Source: Diphasiastrum complanatum (lineage: Eukaryota > Streptophyta > Lycopodiopsida > Lycopodiales > Lycopodiaceae). From it: 64,000 nt of DNA. Shown here piece after piece: positions 52,801 to 63,535 of the stretch. The DNA is taken from positions 52,848,277 to 52,912,276 of the forward strand of contig CM055099.1 in assembly GCA_029204225.1 (NCBI GenBank), in the 5' to 3' direction. Each line of letters begins with the position of its first letter. Within the stretch, counting starts at the first letter, position 1. Under the pieces are notes generated by a model that was given only the letters and a program-made list of their open reading frames with translations, did not search any database and was not told the origin of the DNA. Made by a program: the position numbers and the translations under genes.

Positions 52801-54049
52801 TTCACTATGAAATTGCAAAATGATCAAGCGAGATTTTGTCAAATCTTCACAAATGTAGCACACGGACTCCAATATATAAAATTGCTAAAAAATTGTATAC
52901 AGACACATCTTCCTTAAATGCAATCACTCACAAACAATTTCCAATAAAACTTGCAACTACACGTATTACTCCTTTGTGTATAAGGTCCACTCGACAACTT
53001 AATAAGGAGCTAGCAAACATGGCCTCACATACACAAGGATATGTGATATCCGAAACTTATACCTTACATTACCTCTCCAAAATCAGCATTTCAAAGTTGA
53101 CATATACATAAAAACCTAAATAGAACGTCATAAAACACATCAAAATGGCAATCCCAAATTCGTATCATGAATGCCTATGACGACAGTCACCTTCTCATTC
53201 AATCTTTAAACACATTATTCATACAAAAGCACGAGCTTGATATTTGTCTAGTAATTCATGAGTCTGAACCTTTTTTGTACCTTGAAACCACAATCATATA
53301 ACTTACTCTATCAAAAAATTGCATGCAATTGACACTTATCATTTTTTGGGCACAACAGTATAATATGATGACAACCAAAAGTTGAATAACTACAATATAT
53401 GGGAGACTTCAGCGTTGATGTGCTCTCTTTCAACAATCATACAAGGTGTCTAACCAGACTAATGAATCAACATAACCACTAACAAATAATCACAACAACT
53501 ACAACGTTGTATAGAATTAGTCAATTGGACTATATAACCCATGTTTGGACAAACTCATATAACCCGGTTTGTTTTGATAAAGTATCATGTTGTTATTCGA
53601 GTGACCCGTTTTCAATGTCTTAATTATGTGCACGTAACCTACCAAACATTCCATAAATTATGGACTATAATGATGAAGCTTTGGACCATAATGACAATGC
53701 TTATTACACCTTTTGTTATATGTTATCATATCACACAAGTTTAGCATATAGACTGACAAGTTGGTATACAAACCATAGAATGTCAATGAGATGTAAATAA
53801 AAAAACCACCAAGAATCGACATACACTTACAAAGAATGCCAAAAAACATTGTTAAAAAAGAATAATTTCACAATAGTTTGAACCATTGCAATGTTGAAAA
53901 CATGTATGCTGGCCTGCTCTTGTAATGTGAAACATGCTGACCTCCACAATCACTTGCTCTTTACAATCACTTTTTTACAAATTTCAGTACTCAACCTCAA
54001 CAAATAGTCTTGTTTTGCTTCTATAAGAAGGGGAGGCAAAAAGGGCTAG
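52801..54049. other. No gene seen
   Basis: AT-rich DNA with only short chance frames (for example 52836-53111). Nothing recognised. Confidence 0.4.
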
Positions 54050-54770
54050 AGAAAATGAAAACCTTTTCTCTTGTGAATGCACTCTATTATTTGTTGGCTA
54101 AGGCAAGGTGCTTGCGAGTTACGACTATCTCTAGTTTAACTTCTAGTAAAAGAGGAAATTTGTAAAACCCTTTTCTTGAATGCACTCTATCACTTGCTGG
54201 CTAACACAATGGTTGCCACTATCTCTAGGTTAACTTCTAGCAAACGAAGAAAACTTGGAAAAACCCTTCTCCATGAAGACAATCACCTCCTGGGTAAGGT
54301 AGGTAGGGCCATTGCTTTAGTTTAACTTCTAGCAAATGAACATAATAAAAGCCGCATTCTATGAAGGCACTCTATCACTTGTTGGATAAGGCAAGGCCAT
54401 TGTTGGCAGCCACTATCTCTAGTTTAACCTCTAGGGAAAGACGAGAACTACTTGGAACTTTTTCTGTGGATGTGCACTATCATGCCTCCGCGTAGTTTTA
54501 GCACCTTGTGCATTCCCAGTCATGGTGTAGGGAGTTCATGTACGCTTGAAGACTAAGGACAAACTTATATGTCCAAGGATTGCAATGCCGATGATTGCAC
54601 CAATGCAAAGGGTGTTGTGATTAAGCAAAACCCTATATCACTTTGGAGTATCTCTAGTTTAACTTGTAGGAAAAGAAGAGAATTGCTAGAACCCTTTTGT
54701 ATGAATGGAGTGTTTCCACTATCCCTAGTTTAACTTCTAGGAAAAGAAGAGAGTTTCTGACAACTGTTAC
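54050..54770 (+). repeat. Degenerate tandem array upstream of the host gene
   Basis: Six copies of 'ATCTCTAGTTTAACTTCTAG' (at about 54126, 54220, 54313, 54415, 54650, 54720). Several are preceded by 'TGCACTCTATCACTTG(T/C)TGG' and followed by an A/G-rich AAAAGAAGAGAA-like tail and AACCCTTT. Units are roughly 70-110 bp, with an unrelated insert at about 54465-54620. Divergence is considerable. It ends about 780 bases before the gene's ATG. It could be promoter-proximal or just an old minisatellite. Confidence 0.8.
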
Positions 54771-55547
54771 TCTATTATTTTATACTTTTCTATCTTTTGT
54801 TTTTGGTGGTCTGCCTGCTGGCGCCCACTACTTCTACCTGGCACATCATCCATTATACAAAGCATCGATCGTTGTCTGTAGATAGAGAACCAGAGGCTAT
54901 GGTGAAAGCACTAGCTGGATGGAATGGCTGCGCTGCGGCTGTTGCATGAGCATCACCCTATCCGATGCTGCTTGCAGCTTCATCACTCAAATCTCATGAT
55001 ATTATCCCATTCTTAGCCTTGAGATGTTAAATTGTAGACTTCAGTTGAGGTGGGTCCATCACTTTTGCTCTGATCCTGTTTCTGGATCCACAATCCAGTG
55101 TAGGTGGTCCATGTTCTCTTGAGTCTTGAGACTCTTTGAAGTCTGAGGCTACCCTTTCCAGAATGCAGGATGCAGATCTTGCTTTTCCCGAGGCTGTTTT
55201 CTCTCTTATAAGATGTCTTCTTTAGACTGTCACTCAGCCTAGGCGTCTGTTGTCACCTGGTACTGCTCTTCTCACTTGGAAGCTGGCAACTGCTAGAAGG
55301 TTGCAGATCAATATTGGGTTAGTGATTAATGTTTGCAAAGTTTCTGATGAGTACTGTGAGGAACTATCAAATCCTTCTGATTTAGGATTGTGTATGGGCT
55401 GCAGTGTAGACTATAACCAAAACCATTTCTGCTCCTATAAATTGGTGGCGAGATCTTGACAACGCATCTTGAGTAGATTAGCAGTTTTCCATTAGCTATG
55501 GCTGTGACAAGCTAGATAACAATTTATACGATTCTTCTCTGTAAAGC
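54771..55547 (+). promoter_or_regulatory. 5' flank and probable 5' UTR of host gene
   Basis: Less AT-rich than the surroundings, no transposon similarity. It contains an open 69-codon frame (55250-55459, 'MSPGTALLTWKLATARRL') of unknown meaning, possibly an upstream ORF or an exon. The stop TAA three bases upstream of codon AGC-ATG (55542-44) closes the main frame, which supports 55548 as the start unless a 5' exon is spliced in. Confidence 0.4.
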
Positions 55548-57880
55548 ATGAACACTATGGGGTTTGAGATATCCGGAATGCATGAAGCTACCCTGAATAA
55601 GAATTTGAGCCTTGACGCAGATGATGGTAATATAAGTATCGTTCAGAAAGAGATTCCAGCGGCCAGATCTACTGACAGACTGGCACATGCAAGAGTTCCC
55701 TACTTTGGGAGCTTCTCTCCACCATTTGAATGGGTGGATCCATCGTCTTCGGGGTCACGCGTGACGTCTCTGTTGCCCTTTGGCTGTATGGTGGAGTCCT
55801 CAGGGTGCTCCACTGAAGCTGAGAGCAGCGAAGACGATGATTTTGTGGCTGGCCTTGCAGAGCGAATGGCGCATTCCATGCTTGAGGATAGCGAAGATGA
55901 AGACGAGAAGAGAGACTGCGTTGGAATTGAATCAGGAAGCATGGACGGGGTGAAGTGCTGGAGGAGCCTTACATCTGAGAAGCCTGAGCAAACAGAGGTT
56001 TTTTTTCCACCTTTTTCAAATTCTCCTAAGCTTAGTTATTTCCTGGAATTTTGAACTGTACATGTGCAGTCAGTTTAAATGGAGTTTGTGTCTGATACCA
56101 TATTGTATGCCAACTTCTGCAGGCGAACTGGTATGCAGGAACTCCCACCATCAGATCTGCGCCTCTATTCATTGGCAGCCTGTCTCCAGAAAGCCATTCG
56201 ACTCCAGTGATTCCTTTCTCAAGGGAAAGCAGATCTTGGGATGTGATGTCTTCTGCAGTTAGGGACATTTCTGCTTTGAGGAAAGAGGAGATGCTTTCTA
56301 CTGGTGCACTGCAACAGTTTGGTGATCAGAAGCATCAACCTCATGAGGTGCCAAAAAGAATGAATTCTCTAAGAGAATTATCTTGGCAGTGCCCTCCTTC
56401 ATCCACATCTGTTCAGCTTCCTCTGCTGCAGAGCTTCCCAGATCATTCACTTTTTGGCCAAAATAATTCAAGTGTGTCGTCATCTCCTCCGATGTATTTC
56501 AGGGATCAGATCACAGAGAAAGTGGCGTTTCATCGTGCCCAACATCAAAGAGACCTAGACGAGGAGTGCAAATTCTCTACTAATGTATGAAAACCTTCCA
56601 GATTTTACTTGATACACTGTTGCTCATTTATTTGATGAATTAAATTTCGTGAGTTTTGGCTTCAAAATGCGTAAACAGGTGATTTTCTCTTTCATTGGTC
56701 AAGTAAGACTAGTGGTAACATTTCGTTCATCTGAATCTGACTTATTTGATCACTGAAATCTTCAGCTGCCATTAAAACAAGGTACACATACAATCTGGGC
56801 TAGGCAAAGTATAAGATCTCATCCAAATCATCATAACAGTACGGGAAATAGTAAAACAAGCCATGGCAAAGGCGGATTGCCGCACCGTTCAATGAACGCT
56901 GCCTCACACATGCATTTGATGCATCTTAATGCCGGTGGATCGGGAATGAGAGCGGTATTTCTCGGGGGCAGTGGAGCACGCAAAGAATCAAGTGGCACTG
57001 GAGTATTCCTCCCTCGTTCTTCAAACTATCAGAAGAGAAAGCCAGGTAATACTTTCACTTCCAACAAAATTTCTGTCAAAGTTTTCCATCAAAATCTTTT
57101 GTTGCACTTCGGATGCTTTCAAGTTTAAGCTTGCAACTTTTCTTTTCTGATCCTTGACTTTGTTGGTTGGTTTCAGTCTGCTCAACGGTTCTTCTTCCTT
57201 CTAGGATACTACAGGTTCTCAACCTCCAGGTGAATGACCTAGGGTGCCAGCCTTTGGGGCAGATTCGCAGCCCATCCTCAGGTGAATTTTTGTGGGTTGT
57301 TTCACATCATTCAGCTAACGCGCTGTTCTTAAAGATTCACATAGCAAGTACTGAAAATATACAGGCTGTTGCTAATGCCTTCACTTGATTTGCAACGTAT
57401 TAATGGAATAAGGTCTCAATTTTGTGACTAAATTTACCTTTGGTATTCCAAATTATTGAGTAATTGGTAGTATACATTATCAAGCAATAGTTTGAAAAAC
57501 TCCTGAGTGACGTTATTGTAACATTGGATTTGCATGCTTTTAATGTACATAAGTTGCAGCATACCTTTATTTGGCACTATTTGATTACTGTACTGGATAA
57601 TGGAAGCATGATGAGAACATTGACTGGAGTCCAAGTATCTGTAAAATCCATGCACAAGCTAGTTTTAACAAAATTATAGTACTCACCATGTGGTATCTGA
57701 TATGCAGACCCAATCCTACAATCAGGGTCAAATTCTCAGGGAACAAGAGCACATCACAATTTAAAACCCTCTGCTGATAGAGCCATTCTCAGTCATGAGC
57801 AGTGGAGGACATTCACAACATGCTCTCAGCTTCACCAGCCTTCTTTGGAGTCGAGGCTTCCATCTGACTGGACATACTAG
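55548..57880 (+). CDS. Host gene: plant-specific conserved protein of unknown function, five exons
   Basis: Exons 55548-55997, 56123-56584, 56766-57045, 57177-57281 and 57708-57880 join in phase (1470 nt, 489 codons), each intron GT...AG. The product starts MNTMGFEISGMHEATL and has PYFGSFSPPFEWVDP, an acidic 'FVAGLAERMAHSMLEDSEDE' helix, Ser-rich text, and a conserved tail: 'GSGMRAVFLGGSGARKESSG', GTGVFLPR, CSTVLLPSRILQVLNL and C-terminal LPSDWTY. The GMRAVFLGG/GTGVFLPR/STVLLP/LP..WTY set is one I recall from land-plant proteins of unknown function. No enzyme domain, signal peptide or membrane segment is seen; a nuclear or regulatory role would be a guess. Base use and lack of lesions contrast with the transposons around it. 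Confidence 0.87.
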
Positions 57881-58768
57881 ATCGTGCAAACATGCCCCTT
57901 AAGAGCAGCTTTGTTTTACTGATCTCTTGCTTCAATCACACTGAGGAAAGCTTGGGCAGCAATCTGTGGGTTGACTCAATATCTTCAAGGTATTCACCAA
58001 AATAATACATTTTTTCTGTACACTATAATAACATTGGATTGAGCTACTGCAAAAAATAGTTCTGCATGTAGTGATCTCAATAATATTTGATTGCTGCTTC
58101 AATCATAACTTGAAGCCCATCACAAATAATTGAGCTCAGAATATTTTGAGACCATGCAATAAAATGTGCTATCCTTGATAATTCCAAGATAGCTGGCCAA
58201 TATGCTAAAATCTTTTTCTCAATCGCATCATAAATGATAGCTTTGAATGCATGGATACAAACATGTTTTCATGTAGCCTAAAGGATTTGCTCGGAAGATT
58301 ATTTTGTATTGTTGAAGATCATTGAATACTGCAAAGGTTGCTATTTCTTAGGACATTACTCCTTGTTCGCCCAAGTGAATGTTGCATCAAAATATTCAAG
58401 GGCAGATTGTGAATTATGAAAGTGAAATCAACTCTCTTTGGGAATATAATGAAAACTTAAGGCCATAAAGTAATTTTCACAAGAACATGCTGTAGGGGAA
58501 GGGCCTTCCACCTCGGCCGAAGGGCCTTCCCATGGTGGAATGGCCTAGGAGGTGACCTTCCGCGGCGTGAAAACTTTTTTTACTTAATGCAACTTTTGCA
58601 TCCCAAAAGGTGCACATAAAAAAATTTGGAAAAAAAAAGGAGGCATAAAAATTATGTTTCGTGAGGCACCTCCTTTTTCTTCATGAAAAAAACAAAAAAT
58701 GATTTTACAAAAATTTGAGAACGGAGAATGTGACTCATTAAGATGCATAAAGTGGGACTCATGAACAA
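57881..58768. other. 3' flank of host gene, no further gene
   Basis: Probable 3' UTR, then AT-rich DNA. A GC-rich patch at 58496-58566 has 'GAAGGGCCTTCC' twice with CCTCGGCC between, able to fold locally. No coding signal until the copia at 58770. Confidence 0.4.
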
Positions 58769-58769
58769 G

Positions 58770-59408
58770 TGCAATAGGCCAAGCTCAGCCATCTTAAACT
58801 CTTTAGATAAAGCAATCCTTACATCTCTTATTCCATCTAGATCATTTCCACTTAAAATAATGTCATCAACATATGATACAAGTATAATGATCTTTCCATC
58901 ATGAAATCTTATGTACAATGGATCATATGAACTCAAAACAAAGTTGATGGAGATAAGGAAAGAGTTTATCCTAAAGTACCATGCTCTAGGTGCTTTCTTG
59001 GGTCCATAGAGACTATTTTTCAAAAAACACACTTTTTTTTCATGCTCCTCCTTGATGCCCTCGGGTTGCCTTAGGTAGATCTCTTTCTCCAAGTAGCCAT
59101 TGAGGAAGGCATTTGTAACATCAAGTTGAAATATCTTTTTTATTGAAAGTTGTAGCAAGTCTAATGATCAATCTTATTGTAATTGGCTTAGCCACAGGAA
59201 CAAAAGTTTCATCACAATCAATGACTTCGGTTTGCAAGAAACCTTTTGCTACAAGTCTAGCTTTATACTTATTTATTGATCCATATTGATTATACTTCAA
59301 TCTATACACCCACTTGCAATCAAGTGGTTTCTTCCCCTGAGGAAGATCAACAAGCTCCCAAGTATGATTCTCCATGAGAGTATCATACTCCACTTGCATT
59401 GCATTCAT
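58770..59408 (-). pseudogene. Copia A copy 3 reverse transcriptase
   Basis: 59408-59160: 'MENHTWELVDLPQGKKPLDC', 'KWVYRLKYNQYGSINKYKAR', 'DETFVPVAKPITIRL'. After a frameshift 59140-58770: 'FQLDVTNAFLNGYLEKEIYL', 'NSLYGPKKAPRAWYFRI', 'ILVSYVDDIILSGNDLDG' (YVDD intact), 'ALSKEFKMAELGLLH', where similarity stops at 58770. The tail after that (to 58652) is unrelated. Confidence 0.87.
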
Positions 59409-60330
59409 TCAAATTTTTAATTTACAAACATCTTCATAGCAAGTTGGTTTATCAAGCATTGAAGGAAGGAAAGTGTATGAAGTAAATGAAATGCCCTTGC
59501 TTTAATCATCTTTGCCATCATAAGTGAGCCTTAATGGCTCAGCCCTTGCTCTTGTGGATCTTCTTGGAGTCCTTGGATCTTGAGATGGATCCTCAAGCTC
59601 TTGATCACTTTGAAGCTCCTCCTCCATCCTAGCATGGTCTTTGACATCAAAATGATTAGTAGCATTGTCATCCACTTTACAATAGTGTCCTTCATAAAAA
59701 ATAACATTCCTACTCACTATGACTTTCTTAGGGATGAGATTGAAAACTCTATACCCTTTGCTATTCTCACCATATCTCACAAATATACCTTTGATAGCCT
59801 CAAATGGTGTGATTCCTCCAATAGCTTGGTTGGGCAATCTATTGCACAAAAAGTTAGCACAAGTGATTGCCTCACTCCAAAATCGTTTTGGTAGGGAATC
59901 ATCTAGCCTTAAGGCTTTAGCACACTCACAAAAAGATCTATTTTAACTCTCTGCCACTCCATTTTGTTGAGGCGTATAAGGACAAGATAACTCCCTCTTA
60001 ATGCCATTAGAATTACAAAACTCTATCATTCTATTGGAGATGTACTCTCCTCCCTTATCACATCTCAATACCTTAATCTTGGTATTAAGTTAATTTTCAA
60101 CTAGAGTTTTGAACTTTACAAATGAATCAAATAGCAAAATTTTGTAAGACGAGATAAATCCAAGCATTCTTGAATGATCATCAATAAAAGATACATGGTA
60201 CTTAGCACCACCATTAGATTCTTCAGAGAAGCTATGCACATCCGAATGTATGATCTCAAGAGGAGTGTTTGATCTTGAAGTAGATCTTGAGAATGGAAGC
60301 TTATGAGCCTTTGAGAGGCTACAAGTCTCA
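59409..60330 (-). pseudogene. Copia A copy 3 integrase
   Basis: Pieces downwards from 60330: core text with 'RGGEYISNR'-like second Asp region near 60060, 'KRELSCPYTPQQNGVAES' with the catalytic Glu (about 59990-59950), 'CAKALRLDDSLPKRFWSEAI' and 'ITCANFLCNRLPNQAIGGIT'. Then 'YGENSKGYRVFNLIPKKVIV', SRNVIFYEG and a 'TPRRSTRARAEPLRLTYDG' linker. Several stops and shifts, including one after the Glu. Confidence 0.8.
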
Positions 60331-60900
60331 CAATGCTTGCCACATCTTCAAACTCTTGGGAAGGCCGAGTGCAAGCTCCTTTGCACACATGGATTCCATA
60401 GCTTTGAAGTTGGGGTGGCCCAACCTTTTGTGCCATAGCACCACATTAATGATCTCTTCCTTTGTCATGTTAACACTCTCCATTTCCCCATTAGCATCTA
60501 GTTTAAACAATATACCTTTTTCAAATCCCTTCACTATGCAATCATCGTTCTTAAATATGGAACAAACTCCATGCTTAAATTGTACATCAAGGCCATTATG
60601 CATCAATTGGCCAACACTCAACGAATTCTTAGTGATAGTTGGTACGAATTCTTAGTGATAGTTGGTACATAAAGGACATTTTCAAGATTCATCCTTTTGG
60701 TGATCCCAAGTACAATGGAATAATACCTATACCACTTATTCTACACTCTTGATCACTAGCTGTAAAAAGAAATTTTTTAACATCATAAGAGAGTAGAGAG
60801 AAAAGTAGTCCTTTTGGAATGTCATGTAGGAGCTTGCCTCACTATGAATCCACCATGCTTCACTTGGATTGGTCTTTGATGAGGGTGTTGGGTTGGATGC
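60331..60900 (-). pseudogene. Copia A copy 3 protease end and GAG-pre-integrase
   Basis: 60621-60331: 'SVGQLMHNGLDVQFKHGVCS', 'CIVKGFEKGILFKLDANGE', 'LWHKRLGHPNFKAMESM'. A 23-bp tandem duplication at 60620-60665 disrupts the text before it. Further up, the protease is barely readable and DSG is not seen. Confidence 0.75.
60620..60665. repeat. 23-bp exact tandem duplication
   Basis: 'ACGAATTCTTAGTGATAGTTGGT' occurs twice back to back inside the copia, shifting its frame. Confidence 0.9.
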
Positions 60901-60930
60901 CATTAGGGGTGATTCTTCATCATCACCCTC

Positions 60931-61760
60931 CTAGTGATGTGCAATGTTTCTTTTTTTGTCTTCTTGTGCCTTCTTCTTCTTGAAACATTCTGATGAAAAA
61001 TGCCCCTTCTTGCCACAAAAGAAGCACCTTTTACTTTGTCTTGTCAATCTTCTTCTTGCCTTTTGAACTTGACAGTGAATCCTCCTCCTTGGTCTCCTTT
61101 TGATCATTCTTCTTGCCTTTGAATGAGAAATTTGCTTTCTCATCTCCATCCTGCAATTACAAGGAGTTCATCCTAGCCTTTGTGTGGAGCATCCTACACT
61201 CTTTAGTTACAAGCACACTATGAAGTTTTTCAATTGTAGGCAAAGTGTCTTGGATGGCAAATCTTTGGACCAAATTTGTGAATTCATCACCTAGACCATT
61301 AAGGACCACTTGGACAAGCTCATTATTTTGAATTTTCTCTCCAATAGAGGCTAACTCTTTGTTGAGAGACTTGATTCTTAGCACATAGTCTTGTGCATTT
61401 TCCTCGCTTCTTCTCATGCTTTGCAAGATTTGATTTCTAATCATGAGGACTCTAGAAGTATTATTGAATTCATAGATGGATTTTAAAGAATCCCATGTCT
61501 CTTTGGCTGATGTACAAGAAGAAACTTCCTTCAAAAGGTCATTACTAACATTCATTTTAATACAATGAAGTGGCTAGCCTAGATTTCTTCTGGTATCTAA
61601 TAAACTCTTGTGCACCAAGAGGTTCATCCTCTTCTTTAAGCACAATTTCATAAAGTTCTTGGAGCACCATTAGTAACTCCATCCTAACCTTCCAAGTGAA
61701 ATAGTTTGTAGAGTTTAATCTTTCACTAGCTTCTAGAAGAAAAGCACCAATTGATCCCAT
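60931..61760 (-). pseudogene. Copia A copy 3 gag
   Basis: Most likely ATG at 61760 ('MGSIGAFLLEASERLNSTNY', then FTWKVRMELLMVLQELYEIV). A shift at about 61556 leads to 'MNVSNDLLKEVSSCTSAKET', 'NNTSRVLMIRNQILQSMRRS', 'NNELVQVVLNGLGDEFTNLV'. Another shift leads to a Lys/Arg-rich part and the complete knuckle CFFCGKKGHFSSEC. The family-A capsid protein is broken twice. Confidence 0.86.
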
Positions 61761-62368
61761 CTTGCTAATGAATTCTACAAACAAAAAATTGGTTTGATTG
61801 ATTCTAGAAACTCTTGTAGGGATTCTCTCAAATTTGGTTTCTAGCCCACTCAAAGGACTCCTAACCATGGTTCTAGCACTTCCTCACAAAGATGAAATGA
61901 AGATGAGATGAGATCCAATCAATCTACAATAAAATCAAGTCAATTTCAACTATTTTTGGACAATAAATGGCTCAGAACTTGTACTTTCTTGATGGTTTTT
62001 CAAGACATGTTAATCACTTTAAGAGGGCTTGATCCTAGCCTCAATTAATTAGATTCAATGACACAAATTCATATCCAATCATGGCATGAATACATTGATG
62101 TTTCTCCTAAATCTAGCATAAAAAAACTCATCAAGATCTATGACAATGAATTTTTATGGATCTAATGAAAAATGGAAATATTTTTGGGTGCATACCTGTC
62201 CACACATATGAACACTACGGATTTAGTCCCTGATCATCTTTGATCCACAAATTTCCATACAAACATCCAATTTCTAGTAGGCCTTCCAATACTAGATTAA
62301 AAACATGCTAATTTTGGATTGTACACAAGATCTATGATTTCCTCTTGTACCTTCCTCTAATACCATGT

Positions 62369-63130
62369 CAAGATACTGTACTTTGGACCTTAAATGACTG
62401 CATTAATTCCTCACAAGAGTGATTGATATTGATCACAAAACAAATGCAAACTAGACACACAAATTTGAGATCTAGATTAGCAATTTAGCATCTAATAATC
62501 AACAACAATCTACAATCAATGATCAAAAGCAAAGAACAGACCACACATGTGTGAAACAGTACTCAGTATGGCCTGTAGACTGAAATTAGTGAGAACCACT
62601 TTGTTCTTAGTTAGGTCCAAAAACATTCCAAGTACATAGTGTAGAACTCGAGTTTTGCCAATGAGCTCTCAAAAATAATCTAAGTGTTCACTATGGAGGA
62701 TTGGATACATAGAAAAGCCTCTTAGGTGAATTTCTAGGATGTGATAAGGAAGTTGATTTGGCTTTCTTGCCCTAATTTTCCATTCTAGCCTCATTCCTAG
62801 AGTCTTGCCATATTGGTGGGTAGTTGGTCAACCTACTCCATAAATCTAGGAATTAGGTCCTATAAAGGAATCACTACCAACTAACCTACTCTAATATAGG
62901 TTTCCCGCATGGCTCCATGGCCTCACGCATGTGGGACCCACTACAGTACATATTTACATTATTTGACATAGCTAGATTTGCCAATATAGGCAATTTTTCA
63001 TAGATTAGCCACAAAATATGGGATAACATTCAATATAAACAATGGTAAAGAGACTTGACTCTAAGGGCAGATGTTTAAAGAGATACTTCTATCTACGATC
63101 CCTACAAACAACACTTCTTGAAATTCAGAA
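62369..63130 (-). repeat. Probable 5' LTR of copia A copy 3 and flank
   Basis: On the minus strand the DNA just before the primer site ends CTTGACA and contains CACACATGTGTG (62542-62553), like the near-palindromes in the other family-A LTRs. The upstream limit cannot be set without a second copy. No coding frame. Confidence 0.5.
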
Positions 63131-63429
63131 CCTAGGCTAATGGAGAAAGAAAAACTAGGAAAAACCAAGGCAAAGGATCTCCGGAACTATCTTATGGGAG
63201 TATTTTTTCAACTAATCCTTCTCCTTCTACTCATCTATGGAGTCCTTCGATTGAAATGGGACAAAACGAAATCACCAAGGTTTCCACTCATAGCTCCCTC
63301 AAGGCATTGGCACGCAGTAAAGCCCAAGATTTCATATACTGCGCATTCATAGTTTGGGCACAATCATGGAAACTTTCTTTCGGGTTGCTCCCTCTCTCTT
63401 TTGTTTTGTATTCTTACTAAGACATGCAT

Positions 63430-63431
<2 letters not shown>
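63131..63431. other. No supported gene (one short hydrophobic frame)
   Basis: A 70-codon plus frame (63140-63352) has a hydrophobic run 'GVFFQLILLLLLIYGVL' after a charged start. It could be part of a LINE leader or chance. Nothing else is seen. Confidence 0.3.
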
Positions 63432-63472
<41 letters not shown>

Positions 63473-63475
63473 CAC

Positions 63476-63508
<33 letters not shown>

Positions 63509-63526
63509 CACACACACACACACACA
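63432..63526. repeat. Compound (CT)n-(CA)n microsatellite
   Basis: CT run 63432-63466, then CACACACCACAA and a CA run interrupted once (AGCA at 63507-63509). It lies only about ten bases before the LINE endonuclease start and produces long LSLSLS/HTHTHT frames. Confidence 0.97.
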
Positions 63527-63535
63527 ATATTCCTT

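Larger units (their letters stand above)
58770..62368 (-). mobile_element. Ty1/copia family A, copy 3 (minus), 3'-truncated
   Basis: On the minus strand: primer site TGGTATTAGAGG (about 62356-62367), leader, gag from 61760, zinc knuckle, pre-integrase, integrase and RT to shortly after YVDD, then a break at about 58770. Gag start MGSIGAFLLEASERL matches copies 1 and 2. RNase H and the 3' LTR are missing. No target duplication can be tested. Confidence 0.85.

Noticed and set aside
63140-63352. Small membrane-protein-like frame
   Set aside because: One hydrophobic run, no similarity, next to a microsatellite and a broken LINE; not enough to call a gene.
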